The translations under genes were made by a program, and so were the position numbers. The notes below the pieces were generated by a model. It was not told where the DNA came from and did not search any database. It worked only from the letters and a program-made list of their open reading frames with translations. Shown piece by piece: positions 10,654-22,490 of a stretch of 25,848 nucleotides of DNA. The stretch is taken from positions 1 through 25,848 of the forward strand of contig ADNK01000301.1 in the NCBI GenBank assembly GCA_000320545.1, read 5' to 3'. How positions within the stretch are numbered: the stretch's first letter is position 1; every line of letters starts with the position of its first letter. This DNA is from Bigelowiella natans CCMP2755. Its lineage: Eukaryota > Cercozoa > Chlorarachniophyceae.

Positions 10654-10943
10654 GCACCATTTATTATATGATTGAGAAAGCAAACAGTTTCAACGCATAA
10701 ATACATTACATATCTACAGATTTTTATCTTTTGTTTCCTACTCGTTGTATCATACCATCTTTGTGCGGGTGAGTGACACATCTCCAGCGTGAATCTAGTA
10801 GTAATAAAGAAGCTCGAAATGGTGATTCTTGCGTGTCATGTGATGAGAAGTGCCTTTGAATGAACTTGTTGTAATGTACGATGCGATGCTTTATTACACG
10901 CTAGCTACCGGTATCAAGCTTTGCTATGTAAGGCCGGTGTCTG

Positions 10944-10972
10944 CTATGTGCTATGTGCTATGTGCTATGTGC
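10944..10972. repeat. 7-bp tandem repeat (CTATGTG)n
   Basis: Four perfect CTATGTG copies in tandem plus a partial one, in the RCE1/RFC3 gap. Confidence 0.9.
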
Positions 10973-11020
10973 TACAATGTGCGTTACGTTTTCATTGCAT
11001 CTGGCAGATCTGCTAAAGCT

Positions 11021-11050
11021 GCTCATGCTCTATTAGCATGCAGCATGAGC
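11021..11050. repeat. Inverted repeat (9-bp arms)
   Basis: GCTCATGCT at 11021-11029 pairs with AGCATGAGC at 11042-11050 across a 12-nt loop. An alternative pairing, ATGCT/AGCAT, exists inside it. Confidence 0.85.
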
Positions 11051-11504
11051 TATGGGTCTAGTAGGCTGCAGTGCACTCGCGCATCTAACGCGTACGCAGC
11101 TAGGCAGGCCTAGCTAGCTAGCTAGAGGCGCCAAACAAATCTGCAGGAAAAACAAGTGTTCAAAATAAAAACATAGTTGAGGATGCTCAATTAAAATATA
11201 TAGGGAAGCCAGAAAACTCTCATGCAATTGTACGTTCGTGTTCGATGTTCGATGGCCGTTATTGGCTATCTAGCTAGCTATCTAGCTATATGCCAGTAGC
11301 ATGTGCGCTCGCTTGCATGACATCATTGCGCACGTACATCTACGACACAAACGGACTAGCAGCTGGGTAGATGTCATCTGATCACATCCTTGGCCAGCAA
11401 GCCGGCGTGCCACACGCATTAGCATGGTGTGCTGCATGGTCAGAGTATACTAGTAAAAATGGTTGCAATGAAAATTTTGAAACGTAAAAGTATCTAGCTA
11501 GCTA

Positions 11505-11520
11505 GCTTTGCATGCAAAGC
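11505..11520. repeat. 16-bp perfect palindrome GCTTTGCATGCAAAGC
   Basis: Self-complementary over all 16 bases and directly preceded by a TAGCTAGCTAGC run. Its centre GCATGC recurs widely in this gap. Confidence 0.9.
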
Positions 11521-11615
11521 ACATGCATCATTGTGTAGTGCTCATGTGCTATGCTCAACGTTCTTATGACTCTGCATGATGGGGCATATACTTACACCAA
11601 TTTATACGAACTGCA

Positions 11616-11926
11616 TTATGAATAAATTCGGATAACGAAGGCCTTATATATGCTCATGAACTTGGCGACAAATGCCTCCAAGTGGTAGATCGGCTTCTTG
11701 CCCATCTTTATACGATGCTCAAAGTGTGCGGCAAGCTCGATCACCTCGTACTTCAGGTCGTCGTCCAGCGTTGTCAGTAGCTTCTTCGTCAAAGTCTGCA
11801 CGATGATAATGATGATGATGATGATAACAACCACACAACATATTGCAAACACTGACTAACACCGTACGACACGGTTCTCCTTTTTGGAATAAATCAAGAA
11901 ACTCATTGAGAATCGTTCAGTAGGAG

Positions 11927-11960
<34 letters not shown>

Positions 11961-14454
11961 GCTCTCTTCTTTCTTTCTATCTATTAAGCTGTCTGATATC
12001 TGCCTCTCTAAGTAAGAAACGTGATAATAATGAGTAGCATCATTCTCGCCATCGCAACCATCGCAGTGGAGTTAAGGGAGCTCTATATTATCACCGTACG
12101 TAGTTGCAGTAGTAGTATTACCTTTATTATAACATCAGCCGGTATGCAGTTACCGAGCATCTCATAGAAACGCCCTCGAATATCAAGCAGCCTGTTTGTA
12201 TGCACACACACACACACACACACATACACAATAAAGACAGGAGGAACAACACAAACGTAAGAGGTGGAACGCCCTTGGTAAAGCTGCCTTCTTGCGCCTC
12301 CCCACCACTGCTCCCATCAATGTTTACTACCTCTGCGCGCTCTGCTGCGTTGTAATAGCCTTAGCAATGTCTTGGACGTAGAGCTCCCAATCACAAAGGT
12401 TTACTTTCTGATCATCGGCAAATGGGTACCTAGATGCGTGTATCAGTAGCTGTGAGAAGACGAAGGAGGAGCTTCGCTGATGCTTGTTACTTCTTCTATT
12501 GCCTTTCTCTCTCCCCTCCCTACCCAAACCATCAAAATTGCTTCTTCTGGGTGCACTTACTGCTGTGCTTTGGTGGCCTCTAGCATTAGAATGGCCCTTC
12601 GGAGATTTCGATCGCATGCATCGGCCACCTTATAGGCCATTGCTAAACGAACGGCAGCAAGTCAGCGTGCGGAGAACCACAGTGTGATGGAGTTTGGTGC
12701 CTACGGACTAGATCGTCGTTGTGTTTGCGCGATTCGCGCAGTTACTCACTGTTGTCGAGCTTGAAATGAGCCTTTTTTGCGACGTTGTTGAGGACCTCGA
12801 CGATCTAGCAGACAACCAAGCAGCGGCGACATGAGGTTTACGCATCCTTGCTTTCAACCCGTCTCCTCTTGTGTGTGTTGTGTGTGTGTGTGTGTGTGTT
12901 ATTTTGCGATAATATTACCTACGCGTGTTTATATATTTCTAACAATATGAATTGGTGATAACTCTATTAATCCTATGATACTATTTATTGTACCGCTTTT
13001 TTCTCAGGGGCAGGGATTCTTATTCCAAGGCATCGACTTCGCAGTGGCTCGATGACACGGCAGGAGCTTTCGCAGCACATGATGATACGGCACGTGAGCA
13101 TGTACCTAAGTCGAGCATGAAGAGATTGATGGGTCAACCAACGGCAACACAAACAAAGCAATGTTGAATAATGTAAAATCGTTGGGTGTGACTTTTCCAT
13201 GGTTCGGCGAAGCGCGTTTTGTGCCTGCTGGGAAAGCCGGTCGACCTCGTTCAAAACTACAACTACACAAGACAACGCATGAATGTTAGGCGCTTTCGGA
13301 ACAGGGATTTCTGTATCCTCAATAATAAAGAGTACACCAACTCAAGCATCAACAAAAAAGATACGATCAGATATGCTTGCTACCTTTGTAAGCTTTCTGC
13401 GAAGTTGGGTCGAGTGTGTGGGTCTGGGCGATTTCCTTTATTACCTCGGAAACTACATGGGTATCGCTAAATCCGGCATCAGCGGGGCACATCTCGATGT
13501 GGTAGTTGCTTTGAAGAGTGGCAATCTCCACTTTCTTCCTTGAACTTCCGGCCTGTTGCGGTTATCACGGTGGTTATAATTGCTGTTGTTGCTGTATTTC
13601 TTCCCGCCCCCTTTTCACGGGAGAAGCTCAAAGAACCGATGGTGGAACAAGCGAATAAAGATGGAGAGTCCTCGCAGAAAAATTCGAGGCTTAATCGTGA
13701 ATGATTGCAGCAAATGTGGGTAAATTGTATAACATGAACGTTGTGCTCAGAGTATTCGCAAGTTTCAACATATGTTTCAAGGCTAAATGGTCAAGTAACT
13801 AACTGAACCACCCTGGCACATTTTGAAGCCAAGCGTACAAATTATCATCACTGCACGAGTTCTACACAAACCAAAGCCACACAACCCTACCCTTGGCCAG
13901 GGATGAGAAATGTTTCAACCATTTGTTCTAAATGATTTGCGGGTTCTCTACCTTAAAGATCTTGTTTGAGAACTTCAGTTTTTCAACACCGCTTCCATAT
14001 ATCTCCCTCAGCACTTCCACAAAAAAGATAATAAAAGGAATACAGTAAGAGCTTTATGATTAACCCAAACAGTAAAGTGGAAGTCATTGATAGGAAGAAA
14101 GTATATCAGTCTTACATGCTCGGATCCTGGTTTTCTTCCCAGCTCCCGATGGACCATAGAACCTGAAATCGGAGAATATTGTTGTTCTTTTTGGATGGAA
14201 ATATTGGATCATGACGCGGATAGCTAGATGTAGGCTTACATCATATGTGGCACGTCCCCTGAAGTCACCTATAGATAATATTTCGTCAGTAAACACGTTT
14301 TACATTAGAGACTACGAGGCAATTGCGCTGTTTCAAAATGCGGTCGTTGGAGTAAACTTAACTGTACCAGAGATTTGATTTTTTTAGTGATCTTAGGATG
14401 GAGTTCAAGCTTATCCAGGGACTGAGGCCGGTATTCATCGACCCAGAGACCCAT
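11616..14454 (-). CDS. RFC3: Replication factor C subunit 3 (clamp loader AAA+ ATPase)
   Basis: Twelve exons in transcript order: 14454-14368, 14268-14240, 14162-14116, 14013-13952, 13552-13384, 13262-13193, 13105-12994, 12804-12750, 12642-12561, 12429-12331, 12191-12122, 11795-11616. All phases agree, giving 353 residues, close to the usual length of about 355. RFC3 is a small subunit of the complex that loads PCNA at primer-template junctions in the nucleus. Visible marks are N-terminal MGLWVDEYRPQSLDKL, P-loop YGPSGAGKKTRI (residues 41-52), SNYHIEMCPADAG, VVVLNEVDRLSQQAQNALRR in the Walker B region (132-151), RSRC (177-180, the SRC sensor), DRNLRRAILMLEA, and C-terminal collar sequence KKPIYHLEAFVAKFM. 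The GKKT P-loop and the NEVD in place of DEAD are typical of this subunit. I see no missing key residue. The 29-nt second exon is notable. Confidence 0.96.
11929..11957. repeat. (TC)n microsatellite in RFC3 intron 11
   Basis: About 14 TC units in the 326-nt last intron, which also has a GAT/ATG run at 11802-11825 close to the acceptor of the final exon. Confidence 0.95.
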
Positions 14455-15733
14455 TTTTCTGCGCCTTTCTTCTTCTCGCGATTGCGAGAGTTAGGATTGG
14501 GTTATGCAATCACCTAACTCAGACCAATACTGAAGAGAAAGTAATCTAAAATGTATATAGTGTCCTGTAATTAGGTAAGAAGAATGTCTAAATTATGTTA
14601 TAATGCATAAAAATGTCGCATTTCCTCCTCAACCTATCAGCAGAATGACTTATAAGTCTGTGGCGGGGAACTAATTGTATTTTACCTGGGTTTTCAAACT
14701 ATATTTCAAATATGCTCGTGAATGTACAGAAGACGACAACAGAAAAACGACGATCCTAACCAAATGGGCTGCGCAAGCCCTTCCCTCCAAAATATTTGGG
14801 AGCAAATGGGCTTCATTATATGTCGCTCTTTAGGGATCTCCTGCATCTCCAAAAACAAACTGCACTGAATCTATCCAGATTTGTTAGTGCAGGATTCCTT
14901 TGAAATTTACAAATTAATTGAAATAATTTGAGTCTTTAGTGAATTATTATATGAATTATTTTTCCTAATTATCTAAAACCGGGATTTATTAGAGACATCT
15001 GCAACAATATAGGCTGGTTCTCTACGAGCATGATGTCACACGTCCACATATTAAGACCTAGTGTTTTGCCCAGGCACAAAGCATTTAGTCGGAAAAAAGG
15101 GCGCTGTATGCTGGATACATGCACAGTCTTCTATTTTCTTCTGATTTAGTGACTAGAACTCCGTAATCATGTCATAATAATACTTACGACATCTTCCAAA
15201 ATGTGTCGTCACAATTGGAATCACCTATGTATTTTCTCGTGGCGTCAGCAAATCTGAAAACCTGAAATCGCGTGTACGTGCGCAGGACCCCCCCATCCAC
15301 GCTTTTCACCGACCTCCACACGCCTAGGTATGGATATCACCCTCTTACCACATCACGATTTGATCCTTGTAGTTTCTACGTAACGATCCAGATGCGATGA
15401 AATTATTGTCTTTGCACACGCCACATGCCCTGTGCCTTTTTCTCGAGTTGCTTTTATCGTCACCAGACCAAATTCTGGCTAATTACGTCACCCTAAGATG
15501 TGTGTATAGAAAGTTACTGCTCATTTATGGTGATGAGATTTATATTTTTGAATGTTAGCCGTTAGTGCGATGAGAGCCCACAATAATTATAAGTGTTAAC
15601 AAGATGCCGATTTGTGCATGCTCTTCTTCACAGAACCACCCGGTATTCATCTCAGCGAGTAAGGGGTGAGAGGTAAGGTTGACCTTATCAAGCCTGGGAG
15701 ACAGAACAAATCGATAGACCACAAGACACAGCC
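14455..15733. promoter_or_regulatory. Divergent RFC3 / SEC31 5' region
   Basis: About 1.28 kb between the two start codons. It is AT-rich and poor in microsatellites, unlike most of the window. I found no open frame with splice support, no tRNA and no snRNA core. It must contain both promoters and 5' UTRs (inference). CTAGGTATGG and poly-C near 15290-15330 are the only local oddities. Confidence 0.45.
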
Positions 15734-16731
15734 ATGGCCCAGCGTCCATACCAGCCCCCATACAACAGCATGGGGGGGTACCAGCGCCCCCCTGGACACA
15801 TGGGTCCGGGTGGCGGAGGCATGCCACCCCCACGGGGAGGAGGAGGCTTCAGACCTAATAATAATGCCCCGCCTCCTGGACCTGGGGCGATGGGAGGCAG
15901 AGCACCGCCTCCTGGCCCTGGGGTGATGGGGGGTAGAGCACCGCCTCCCAGCCGCCCAATGATGCAACCCAGAGCAATGAACGGCGGTATGCCAAGACCA
16001 GCGCTTCATCAGCAGCAAATGGACCGCAAGATGCCCCCACCCTCCGGAATGGGAAAGATGCCACCACCCTCTGGGATGGGGATGAATCCTCCTTCCAATG
16101 CTATGAATCCACGCCGAGGGATGGCCCCGCCTTCGTCCCAATTCCAACCACGCACCCGCCCGATGGCCGCTGCTCCTCGTCCCCCCCCTGTGGGTACTGT
16201 CAGAGGTCCAGGCATGGTAGCGGGAATGAATGGCTCACGTGGACAGCACATACCAGCTTCTGGGGGGATGCTCCGTGCCCAGCCACCACTGGCCGGGGGA
16301 GGGAATCATCTCCCGGCATCAGGGCGATCTCCCAATCCTGCTACCATGCAATCGCGGCCTGCGCAGAATTTCCATAGGCCCCCACCTGTGCGCAACAACC
16401 CCCCACCGATGCGTAGGGGTGGAGGGGGTGGGGCTCCTTTCACACAAAACAAAATAGCACCCGCCGCCGTGAATAACTCCAGAATAAACACACAGCGGCA
16501 AGGCTTTCCACAGGTTGGACAAAAAAGAAACTTTAGTAGTAGTAGTGGTAGTAGTGGTAGTAGTGGTAGTAGTAGCAGTAGTGAATGTATCAACCTGATT
16601 TCCAGTCAAAGTGAATATAACCACTATGGCTATCACTAAGGCCGCCTGTGTTTCCAGTGACGACATGATCACTACTGCAAATACTATATTTTCTAATTAG
16701 TATTAGTGCGGGGATGGATGTGTGTATGTGT

Positions 16732-16784
<53 letters not shown>

Positions 16785-17235
16785 GTGCGTGCGTACGTTT
16801 GGTGTGGAGGATCGATTCACATTAATTGGACAACCCACCCCTCCTCTCCCCCCCTCTCTCCTTCGAATATGATACCTCTACAGCGTGGTATGCAGTCCCA
16901 CAGCTCCCCGCAGAGGCGAACAATAGCAACCCAGCGGCAGCAGCAGTCATCGCAGCAGCAGCAGCAGCAGCAGCAAGTTGGAGGAGCGGTTCCCACTGCT
17001 GCAGTGATGGCGCAAGACACTCCTGTGATACCGCCGATTAAGTTTCTGAAGCGGAGTAGTGCGGTCGCCTGGTGCCCATCCTCGAAACCCCAGCACACTG
17101 GCCTGATGGCATCCGGTGATAGATTATGATGACGATGGTGGTGATGGTGATGATGGTGGTAGTGATGAGGATGGTGATATGATGGTATGGGGTTGTGCAT
17201 TCGTATAATCTCAAGTGCGATGTTGAAAACACATG

Positions 17236-17275
<40 letters not shown>

Positions 17276-17322
17276 TCTCTCATCCGCTTCTTTCGCTGTG
17301 TCTGCGTGTGTTTATGTGTGTG

Positions 17323-17366
<44 letters not shown>

Positions 17367-17452
17367 CAGGGACCACATCCAGCACCATCGACGCCAGCTG
17401 GAGCGCTCAGTACAGTCTTGAGATCTTCTCTTCGAGTTTTGGAGAACAGGTG

Positions 17453-17495
<43 letters not shown>

Positions 17496-19103
17496 TGCGA
17501 TGAAAGTCGAAGAAATTGCCCCATTGTTTGAGCGGATAAATGCTGCTACCTTCTGTATATCTATCCATCATCATTTTAATTTTTGTCGGTTCTCTGTGTC
17601 TGTTTTTCTGCTGGTCTCTTTTTATCATCCCCCCCCCCCCCTAGTCGAAAGAGATGCGGCGTATTGGCGCTGTTGAAGTAGCTCAAAGCTTCTGCTCCGT
17701 CGCATGGGGGGAGGTATGCGAAGTTGACGATGATAAAAGAAAGAAAGTGATGACGACGACGACGACGATGATGATGATGGTGGTGGTGGTGGTGGTTATT
17801 TGGCACTGACGATGATAAACAATCGGACGATAGTGATATCCCATGGTGTGCTGTACTGTTAAACAGATCGGAATGGCAGAGGGCAAACACCCAGCAGGAA
17901 TCATTGCAGGCGGCTTCTCGGGTAGCTTCAGCATTGATAATAACCAATAATGCGACGAGCAAGCAGATGCAGAGAGAGGATGGCACCTGTGTTGGTGACG
18001 ATGGTGATAAATTATATATGCGTGTGTTTTTGTCGTGTGCTCTGTTGTTGTGTGTCGTGAAATACAAAGACGGTTCCATCGGCATCCACGACCCCATTGC
18101 AATTGCGAGCGGGGACGGCAAAAACTCGAGACTGGGGGAGTGTCGCGGACACCAAGGGGGGGTCACCTGCCTTGAATTTCACCCGACGAAGAAAAATCTT
18201 CTCGCTTCGGCCTCACAGGACGGCGATGTACGTCCCTAGTCGTTGACATGCACGCCGTGTGGGGCATCGTCTTTTGCTTTTTTGAGAGCGAGCGGTGGTT
18301 TGGGTAGTAGCGTAGGAGGAAAAAGGCGCAGCGGCAGCCCTGGCTTCTTCCTTTTCTTCTTCTTCTTCTTCTTCTTCTTCTTCTTCTTCTTCTGCTCATT
18401 GGTGCTGCATGCGCACTGTGTTTTCCACAGTCGTAGAATAGTCAATACCATGTGACTGCCATCATCATAGATCATCATAGATCATCATAGATCATCATAG
18501 ATCATCATAGATCATCATAGATCATCACCACCATCACCAGGTGTTCATCTGGGACCTTGCCAACATGTCGCGGCCGGGCCTCTCCAAACCGCACAAGGCA
18601 TCGAAGGCTCACGCTATGGGCGTCACTGCTGTCGCGTGGAACAGGGTAGAATACTTATCTGCTCACCCACACACGCACACACACACACACACACACACAT
18701 TATATATTATAAAACATAACTACATAATGATCGTCGATGTTCATTCGTGCACTGAGTGATGAGCTGACAGTTTCCAACAAACCACCTCTCCCCCCCCCCC
18801 CTCCTCCCTCTTGTTCCCATTTCCCTTCTATCTCCCCCCCCCCCTGCTGCAGGCTCCAAACGTACCGTTCATCCTGGCTTCCAGCTCTGAGCAGGGGATA
18901 ACCAATATATGGGACCTCCGCAACAAGCGAGCGATCGTGAATATGAAGAGTCCTGGGCAGTACCGCCTTGCTACCACTGGCCTGGCGTGGCATCCCTTCG
19001 ATTCCACACAGATCGCTGTTGGTTATAAGGGGCCCGTGGTTGAGATATGGGACCTCAGGAAGCGAGGGTATTATTATTTTATTCATTAATCGGTATCATC
19101 AAA

Positions 19104-19146
<43 letters not shown>

Positions 19147-19472
19147 TGCCGTCGGTCCTCATCAGCTTTCATCGTCATCATCATCGTCATCATCATCTTC
19201 TTCTTCTTCTTCTTCTTCTTCTTCTTCTTCTTCTCACGTTTGCTCCCCTTCCAGGTTCCCAATCATCAAGATATCAAACGAAACATCGCCTTACATGCAC
19301 ATGGGTAGCGTTGAAGCGATGCGATGGTGCCCCCATGAGCCACGCGTACTGCTGACGAGCGGCGACGACAGACGAACAGTGCTGTGGAACGCTGCGGACG
19401 GGAGCTATCTCACGGAGCATTCTCTTGGAGGTTGTGGTGGTCATGATGGTGATGATGATGGTGATGACGATA

Positions 19473-19508
<36 letters not shown>

Positions 19509-22443
19509 TAATGTGGTGGGTGGGGTTCGCAGTAATGGTGGGATGGATGGCTACGAATGTACGTGTTACGTGTGCGTGTGTGTGTGTGGACTGATGTATT
19601 CCTTCCTTCAGGTCCATTAAACGACGTGCAGTGGCATCCCACCCGCCCCTCAGTACTTAGCTCATCCAGCTTCGAGGGCGAGATCCACGTGCACGCTATA
19701 CACGATTTTGGTAAAATAAGAGCGACGAACGTAACGTGCATGTACTCTGTGTTAAGACGAAGAGGAAGAGAGGGGGGGGATGGGGCTAGTAACACATAAA
19801 AAGGAGACGCAAACTACTGCGCCCACAAAACGAATTACGAGTGAATGAATTAACTGATATTGGCGATCATATGAAGCTATGTCCTGCATCATCATCATCA
19901 TCATCATCACCACCACCACCATTTTCATCATCATAATCTCTTCACATGAAGCTTATCGCCTCTCATCACTCTCCACAGGCCCTTTGGTCCCAAGCTGGCT
20001 GCGAAGGAGCTCTGGGGTGTCATTTGGATTTGGCGGAAAGCTCTTGAGCTTCTCTGGGGATTGCGTCGATATGAAGTCGGGCAGCCCTCAGCAGCAGCAG
20101 CAGCAGCAGCAGGGAACGACCAAAATCACGCTCAAACGAACGGTAAGATTGCAATGAGAGAAGAGAGATCATGCCGTTATATACTGCTTCTTCCCCCAAC
20201 CCCTCTTCTCTTCAGCCTTCCTTCTCATTCTTGTTCTTCGTCGTTCTCCTCCTCCTTCCCCCTCTCAGGTCACGGAGAAGAAGTTCGTGATGGAGGCCAA
20301 GGCACTCGTCCAAGCCACCCGTGAAATGCAACCGAGGCGCTTTTGTGAAGAGAAGGAGGCGGCTGCCTCCACGGAGAACGAGAAGGAGATCTGGCGGCTG
20401 ATGAATGTTCTCCTGGAGCAATCCGGTGGACAGAAGCAGGATCTCCTACTATCAGAATTTGGGTTCCAGCCTCCACAGAAGCAGCAGGACAACAACAACA
20501 ACAACAACAATGTGAAGGAGAACACAGACAACGCGGCCAACGCAAACGACGATATCGCGCGGAAGGCTGCGGAGGATGCCGCAGCAACGGCGGCCTCGCT
20601 GCTGGATGAGAACGAGTTTTGGGAGAGTGTGCAGGGGGGAGGGGAGGAGGAAGAGAAGAAGGAGGAGGGGAAGAAAGAAGCTGGCGACGATGGAAGTAAG
20701 ACTGAACAGAAGAAGACCGGAGAGGAAGGAACGACTACGACGACGACGACGACGGCGGCGGCGGCGGCAAAGACGGAACGCCGTGCAGAGACCAAGATCG
20801 ACCGCGAAATCCGCCTGGCGATCGTTGTCGCCGACTACGAAAAGGCCGCGAACCTGTGCGCCAAGAATGGTAGGATGGCTGACGCGGTTCTGATCGCCCA
20901 GATGTCGCCTGACGCCGAGCTTTGGCGCCGCGTCGTCCAGCAGCACTTCGACTCCCACCCCCTGTCCTGGGCGCAGCAGCAGCTGTTACCGATGGTGATG
21001 AAAGACTTCCAGAAGGTGGTTCAGCAGGCCGACCTCTCCTCGTGGCGCGAAACCGTGGCGACCCTCGTGTCGTACACGTACGATACGCCTAACTTCGCAC
21101 CGTTACTGAACGAGCTGGCGAGTAGGTTGGAAAGCGCGGGGAATACCCACGCCGCGACCCTCTGCTACATGGTTTCGGGGAACATCGAGAAGGCCGTGGA
21201 ACGGTGGCTTGCGGAGGGCGCACATAGCAAAGAGGGCAGCAGCAGCCAGGGAGCAGCAGCCTCATCATCAGAGGCATCTGCCGCTGCCTCGGCGCTGCAG
21301 GCTGCGATTGAGAAGCTCCATTTCTACTCCCTTGCGCGTGGGTGCAATGGCCCCCCCTCAATGATAATAGCGAAGAAGTACTGCGAGTATGCCGGATTGC
21401 TCGCGGCGCAGGGAGAAGCTGCCGACGCGCTGTTCTACCTGAAGAGCGCCATCCCGAACCCTAACCCCAAGGACATCGAGACCATCTCCCTCCTCGAGCG
21501 CCTCAACCTGGCCATCGAAGAAGAGCAGCAGCAGCAACAACAACAACAATACTCACAGCAGCAGCAGCAGCAGCAGCACTACTCACAGCAGCAGCACCAC
21601 CACCACCAACAACAACAACAACAGCCGCAGCGTGGACGGCAGATGGGCATGCCACCTCATATGGGCGGGCGCCGAGGCCCTGCCCCCGGTCCCCGTCCCA
21701 CTCGCCCAGGAGGCATGCTGAGGCAGACTCCCGGGAGAACACAGCAGCAGCAGCAGCAGCCTGTAGCAGCACTCAGGCGTCCACAAGTAGCAGCAGCAGC
21801 GAGCGGGGGTGCAATGCGAATGATGCCCCCTGCTGCCGGCCGTGGAGGCGTGGGGAGTGGGCCAAGGCGGATGATGCCCCCACCCACTGCTAGTGCCGCT
21901 CCTGGCAACCCCGCTGCACGCCGAGGGGGGCCATCAAGCGTCCCTGGCGACCGATCGAGGCCCCCTCCCGCTTCTGCAGCCGCGGCAGGTGGTGGACGCT
22001 TTGGCACGCCAATGGGAGGCGGGGGCAGATTTGCAGCAGCAGGCCCGGCGGGGGGCAGGTTCGGCCCCCCTCCCTCGGCGAGACCAGGCCGAGGCCTCCC
22101 CCCGCGTCCAGCAGCTTCGAATGGCGGTGGCGTACAACGGGGGGGGCCACCTGCAGCTGCAGGACGGATGCTTCGTGCACCTGCCCCTGGAGGACTCATG
22201 CAGCAGCAGCAGCAGCAGCCACCTCCAGGGAGAACTGGTAAGAAGATGTTAACCGCAAGAAGCGCATAGTGTGCGTGTGAGAAGGGGGAGGAGGACGAGG
22301 GGAGGGGGGTGGAACCAGGGTAGTAATGATGGAGGTTGCGCCGGACGTAGCTTTGTTTGTAGTAGAGAAAGTAGCTAACAGTAAATCGTAATTCTCCTTG
22401 CTATGTGTTTCCCTCCCCCCCTCTTTCCCTCCTCCCTCTCTCT

Positions 22444-22490
<47 letters not shown>

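Larger units (their letters stand above)
10525..11615. other. Convergent intergenic region between RCE1 and RFC3
   Basis: About 1.1 kb with no supported gene. It contains a (CA)n run at 10620-10652, a 7-bp tandem repeat at 10944-10972, clusters of TAGCTAGC (11111-11125, 11266-11289, 11492-11505), a hairpin at 11021-11050 and a perfect palindrome at 11505-11520. It is rich in GCATGC and GTGC words, like the gaps at 2890-3540 and 25060-25560. An AATAAA at 10803 could serve RCE1 but is unproven. Confidence 0.6.

Noticed and set aside
14455-15733. Possible tRNA, snRNA or extra gene in the RFC3/SEC31 gap
   Set aside because: I found no tRNA arms, U-snRNA core motif or splice-supported open frame by eye. 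A covariance-model scan would be needed to exclude them.
18461-18527. Regular short repeat that could be mistaken for a CRISPR or regulatory array
   Set aside because: The 10-bp units abut with no spacers and lie inside a SEC31 intron of a eukaryote.
21657-22199. 180-codon minus-strand frame (Pro/Gly-rich) opposite SEC31
   Set aside because: It is the antisense of the Pro/Gly/Gln-rich SEC31 linker and has no independent splice or motif support.
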